A DNA stretch of 16,145 nucleotides, taken from contig CAZGYD010000154.1 of assembly GCA_964530115.1 (NCBI GenBank), positions 1 to 16,145 of the forward strand, in the 5' to 3' direction. This DNA comes from Fen-999 sp964530115 (lineage in GTDB: Bacteria; Pseudomonadota; Gammaproteobacteria; Burkholderiales; Rhodocyclaceae). Made by a program: the position numbers and the translations under genes. Under the pieces are notes generated by a model. The model was not told the origin of the DNA. It searched no databases and saw only the letters and a list, made by a program, of their open reading frames with translations. Of this stretch, positions 13,717 through 16,145 are shown piece after piece (position 1 is the stretch's first letter; every line of letters begins with the position of its first letter).

Positions 13717-16059
13717 ATGCCGCTTTCCTGGAACGAAATACGCAGTCGCGCCCACGAATTCTCGCGCCGCTGGGCTGGTGAGGCTTCGGAGCGTGCCGAG
13801 GCGCAGACTTTCTGGAACGAGTTCTTTGCCATCTTCGGTCTCGACCGCAGGCGTGTGGCGAGCTTCGAGAAACAGGTCAAACTCTCGCGCGCTGGCGAGA
13901 AATTGAAAAACGGCCGTATCGATGCCTTCTGGAAAGGCATCCTGCTCATCGAGCACAAGAGTGCTGGTCAAGATCTCGACCGCGCCTTCGCCCAGGCCAT
14001 CGACTACTTCGATGGCCTGCCCGAGCGCGATCTGCCGCGCTACATCCTGGTTTCCGACTTCGCGCGCTTTCGGCTCTACGACCTCGAAACAGGTGGCGAC
14101 ATCCAGTTTCGCCTGCCCGAGCTGCACAAGCACATCAAGCACTTCGCCTTCGTCGCCGGCTATCGCACCCAAGATATTGCACCGCAGAACCCGGTCAACA
14201 TCCAGGCCGCCGAGCGCATGGGGCAGCTCCACGATCTGCTCAAGGCCAGCGGTTACACGGGTCATGCGCTGGAAGTGCTTCTGGTGCGACTGCTGTTCTG
14301 TCTGTTCGCAGAGGACACCGGCATCTTCCAGCCGGCCTCCGCTTTCCGCATGTGGCTGGAGGAACGCACCGCGCCGGACGGCTCCGATCTCGGGCCGCAG
14401 CTGGCGTTGCTGTTCCAAGTGCTGAACACGCCGGAGGCCAGCCGCGGCAAGGCGCTTGACGAGCAGCTGGCCGCGTTCCCCTACGTCAATGGCCGGCTGT
14501 TCGAGGAAGCGCTGCCCATCGCCGCCTTTGACGCCACGATGCGCGATGCCCTACTCGAATGCTGCGGCCTCGACTGGAGCAGCATCTCGCCTGCCATCTT
14601 CGGCGCGCTGTTCCAGTCGATCATGGACTCATCCGCGCGCCGCAACCTGGGCGCGCACTACACCAGCGAGGAAAACATCCTCAAGCTGATCAAGCCGCTG
14701 TTTCTCGACGAACTGTGGGCCGAGTTCGAGCGCACCAAGGGCAACCGCAACAAGCTGTTCGAGTTCCACAAGAAGCTGCGCGGCCTGACCTTTTTCGATC
14801 CGGCCTGCGGCTGCGGCAACTTCCTCGTCATCGCCTACCGCGAGCTGCGCAGGCTGGAACTGGAAGTGCTGCGCGCCTCGCACGCCAGCGGCCAGCAGTT
14901 TCTCGACATCCACCAGCTGATCCGCATCGACGTCGACCAGTTCCACGGCATCGAGATCGAGGAGTTCCCGGCGCAGATCGCCCAGGTGGCGCTGTGGCTG
15001 ATCGACCACCAGATGAACGTGCGGGTCTCGGAGGAGTTCGGCCTCTACTTCGCCCGCATCCCGCTCAGAACCACGCCGCACATCCATTGCGCCAACGCCC
15101 TGCGGCTGGACTGGAACGAGGTGCTGCCCGCCGAGCGGGCGAGCTACGTGCTCGGCAACCCGCCCTTCGTCGGCGCCAAGTTCATGGACGATGCGCAGCG
15201 CGCCGACGTTGCCGAGGTCTTCGCCGGCATCGCCAACGCCGGCCTGCTCGACTTCGTCGCCGCCTGGTACGTGAAGGCGGCGCGTTACATCGCGGCGAAC
15301 CCTGCCGTCCGCTGCGCCTTCGTCTCGACCAACAGCATCACCCAGGGCGAACAGGTCGGCGTGCTCTGGGGCTGGCTGCTGGCGCAGGGCATCCACATCC
15401 ATTTCGCCCACCGCACCTTCCAGTGGAGCAACGAGGCGAAAGGCCAGGCGGCCGTGCATTGCGTGATCATCGGCTTCGGCCGCCAGGACTTCGAGCGCAA
15501 GGTGATCTTCGAGTACGAGGACATCCGCGGCGAGCCGCACGCGGTGATCGCCCGGAACATCAATCCCTATCTCGTCGACGGCCCGGACGTGGTGCTGCCG
15601 CGCCGCTCGAAGCCGCTGTGCGACGTGCCGGAGATGCACTTTGGCAATCAACCCATTGACGGCGGTCACTTGCTCCTCAGCAAAGACGAAAAGAAAAATC
15701 TTCTGGAAACCGAGCCAGCCGCTGGGCGATTTATCCGACGCCATGTTGGCTCCGAAGAATTCATCCCAGATTGTCCATTAGCGATTCTTCAGCGCATGAA
15801 TGACAGGCGGAGCCGAAGCGATGGCCCAGAGTCCGGCGAACCAGGCGCGTTTTCGGCGAGGTGCGGACAGCATCAGACGGTTCTGGATGGCGGCATGGTG
15901 CCACGCACCGCCGATGGCCAGCAGCAGACCGTGACGGGTGGAAAGGGTACTCGGGGTTCTGGAACGCAGAGTGGCTTGCCGGGCTCAGCGCATCAGGTTG
16001 TGGGCAAGCATGGCAAAGCCCAATGCCGCTTCCGGGGCCCAACAGTCACTCAGGTGTAA
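13717..16059 (+). CDS. MmeI-like fused restriction endonuclease/DNA methyltransferase, 3' end replaced by IS
   Basis: The frame runs 780 codons, but only about the first 682 belong to the original gene; the rest is translated IS sequence. The N-terminal nuclease region has RIDAFWKGILLIEHKSA (67-83), a PD-(D/E)XK site with Asp69, Glu79 and Lys81. A helical connector follows. The N6-adenine methyltransferase core begins near LGAHYTS (311-317), with SAM motif I FDPACGCGNFL (360-370), FHGIEIEEFP (409-418) and catalytic motif IV NPPF (481-484). The last native stretch, RFIRRHVGSEEF (671-682), matches a conserved point early in the target-recognition region; homologues run on for roughly 200 more residues. 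Losing that part should alter or abolish sequence recognition. Type IIG enzymes use one protein for cutting and self-protection, so truncation would not leave an unprotected nuclease partner. No separate specificity or helicase gene is visible. Confidence 0.85.
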   Translation: MPLSWNEIRSRAHEFSRRWAGEASERAEAQTFWNEFFAIFGLDRRRVASFEKQVKLSRAGEKLKNGRIDAFWKGILLIEHKSAGQDLDRAFAQAIDYFDGLPERDLPRYILVSDFARFRLYDLETGGDIQFRLPELHKHIKHFAFVAGYRTQDIAPQNPVNIQAAERMGQLHDLLKASGYTGHALEVLLVRLLFCLFAEDTGIFQPASAFRMWLEERTAPDGSDLGPQLALLFQVLNTPEASRGKALDEQLAAFPYVNGRLFEEALPIAAFDATMRDALLECCGLDWSSISPAIFGALFQSIMDSSARRNLGAHYTSEENILKLIKPLFLDELWAEFERTKGNRNKLFEFHKKLRGLTFFDPACGCGNFLVIAYRELRRLELEVLRASHASGQQFLDIHQLIRIDVDQFHGIEIEEFPAQIAQVALWLIDHQMNVRVSEEFGLYFARIPLRTTPHIHCANALRLDWNEVLPAERASYVLGNPPFVGAKFMDDAQRADVAEVFAGIANAGLLDFVAAWYVKAARYIAANPAVRCAFVSTNSITQGEQVGVLWGWLLAQGIHIHFAHRTFQWSNEAKGQAAVHCVIIGFGRQDFERKVIFEYEDIRGEPHAVIARNINPYLVDGPDVVLPRRSKPLCDVPEMHFGNQPIDGGHLLLSKDEKKNLLETEPAAGRFIRRHVGSEEFIPDCPLAILQRMNDRRSRSDGPESGEPGAFSARCGQHQTVLDGGMVPRTADGQQQTVTGGKGTRGSGTQSGLPGSAHQVVGKHGKAQCRFRGPTVTQV

Positions 16060-16145
16060 CCCGGCCAGACACAAGCCGCCACTATGTTGCCTAGTCCTGG
16101 CCCGTTCTCACCCATCACGCAGACGACCAGCATCAGTTCTGTGGT
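15759..16145 (-). mobile_element. Right end of an insertion sequence (right-hand copy, partial, degenerate)
   Basis: From 15759 onward the reverse complement matches positions 328 down to about 45 of the window, with many scattered substitutions. The copies are therefore diverged relatives rather than one duplicated sequence. The shared end is ATTCATCCCAGATTGTCC. The similarity fades beyond about 16060. The 5' part lies beyond the window. It interrupts the nuclease/methyltransferase gene. Confidence 0.8.
15778..16145 (-). pseudogene. Transposase C-terminal remnant with in-frame stop
   Basis: Read on the minus strand, this remnant parallels the left-hand transposase tail: CWAPEAALGFAMLAHNLMR, a TGA stop at 15987-15985, then ARQATLRSR and AWHHAAIQNRLMLSAPRRKRAWFAGLW, ending with TAA at 15780-15778. 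The TGA sits where the left copy has a Leu codon. Upstream of CWAPEAALG the sequence stops resembling the left copy. This copy should not make a functional transposase. Confidence 0.7.

Noticed and set aside
1..16145. The segment as a functional composite transposon
   Set aside because: The IS copies are diverged, one is degenerate, both are cut by the window, and the interior is chromosomal housekeeping rather than cargo. Independent insertions are simpler.
1..16145. CRISPR arrays, tRNA or rRNA genes
   Set aside because: No regularly spaced direct repeats and no cloverleaf or rRNA-like sequence was seen on either strand.

Overview
The window looks like a chromosomal segment of a high-GC betaproteobacterium, plausibly Rhodocyclales or a neighbouring lineage. 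This rests on general GC-rich codon use, the envelope gene order uppP-yqiA-RNB-tonB-aroE-mtgA, and the type of VOC and cytochrome c proteins. The taxonomic call is inference from recognised families; no search was possible.

Layout: (1) Positions 1-328 hold the 3' end of an insertion sequence (IS) with a transposase C-terminus. It abuts the start codon of a VOC/glyoxalase-fold gene (323-796). (2) 797-1162 has no convincing gene but contains hairpins. (3) A large secreted lipoprotein gene (minus strand, 3076-1163) has two Ser/Gly linkers. It is divergent from a translationally coupled two-component pair: a polytopic NarL-type histidine kinase (3251-5434) and a LuxR-type response regulator (5431-6063). 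(4) On the minus strand follow a dihaem c4-like cytochrome (6839-6204) and a tightly packed envelope/housekeeping cluster. In transcription order the cluster is PEBP-like protein, Cys-cluster protein, uppP, yqiA-like esterase, RNB ribonuclease, TonB-like protein, aroE, mtgA. Most of its junctions are 4-base ATGA/GTGA overlaps. (5) On the plus strand, 13717 onward encodes a fused PD-(D/E)XK nuclease/DNA methyltransferase of the MmeI-like type IIG kind. It is cut near residue 682 by a second, degenerate copy of the same IS (about 15759-16145), in inverted orientation to the left copy.

How the genes work together: UppP regenerates the lipid carrier that supplies lipid II, and MtgA polymerises lipid II into glycan. 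The TonB-like protein couples inner-membrane energy to outer-membrane uptake. The histidine kinase and regulator form one signalling unit whose signal is not evident. The restriction-modification-type gene has probably lost part of its target-recognition region.

The most unusual signal is a 25-base bipartite DNA motif, present three times. It reads GGCGTGTTACC, three variable bases, then ACTGAGTTTCG. One copy is in the gap between the response regulator and the cytochrome, one inside aroE and one inside yqiA, in both orientations and in different reading frames. Conservation is therefore at the DNA level, not the protein level. I do not recognise it. It could be a dispersed protein-binding, uptake or chromosome-organisation signal.
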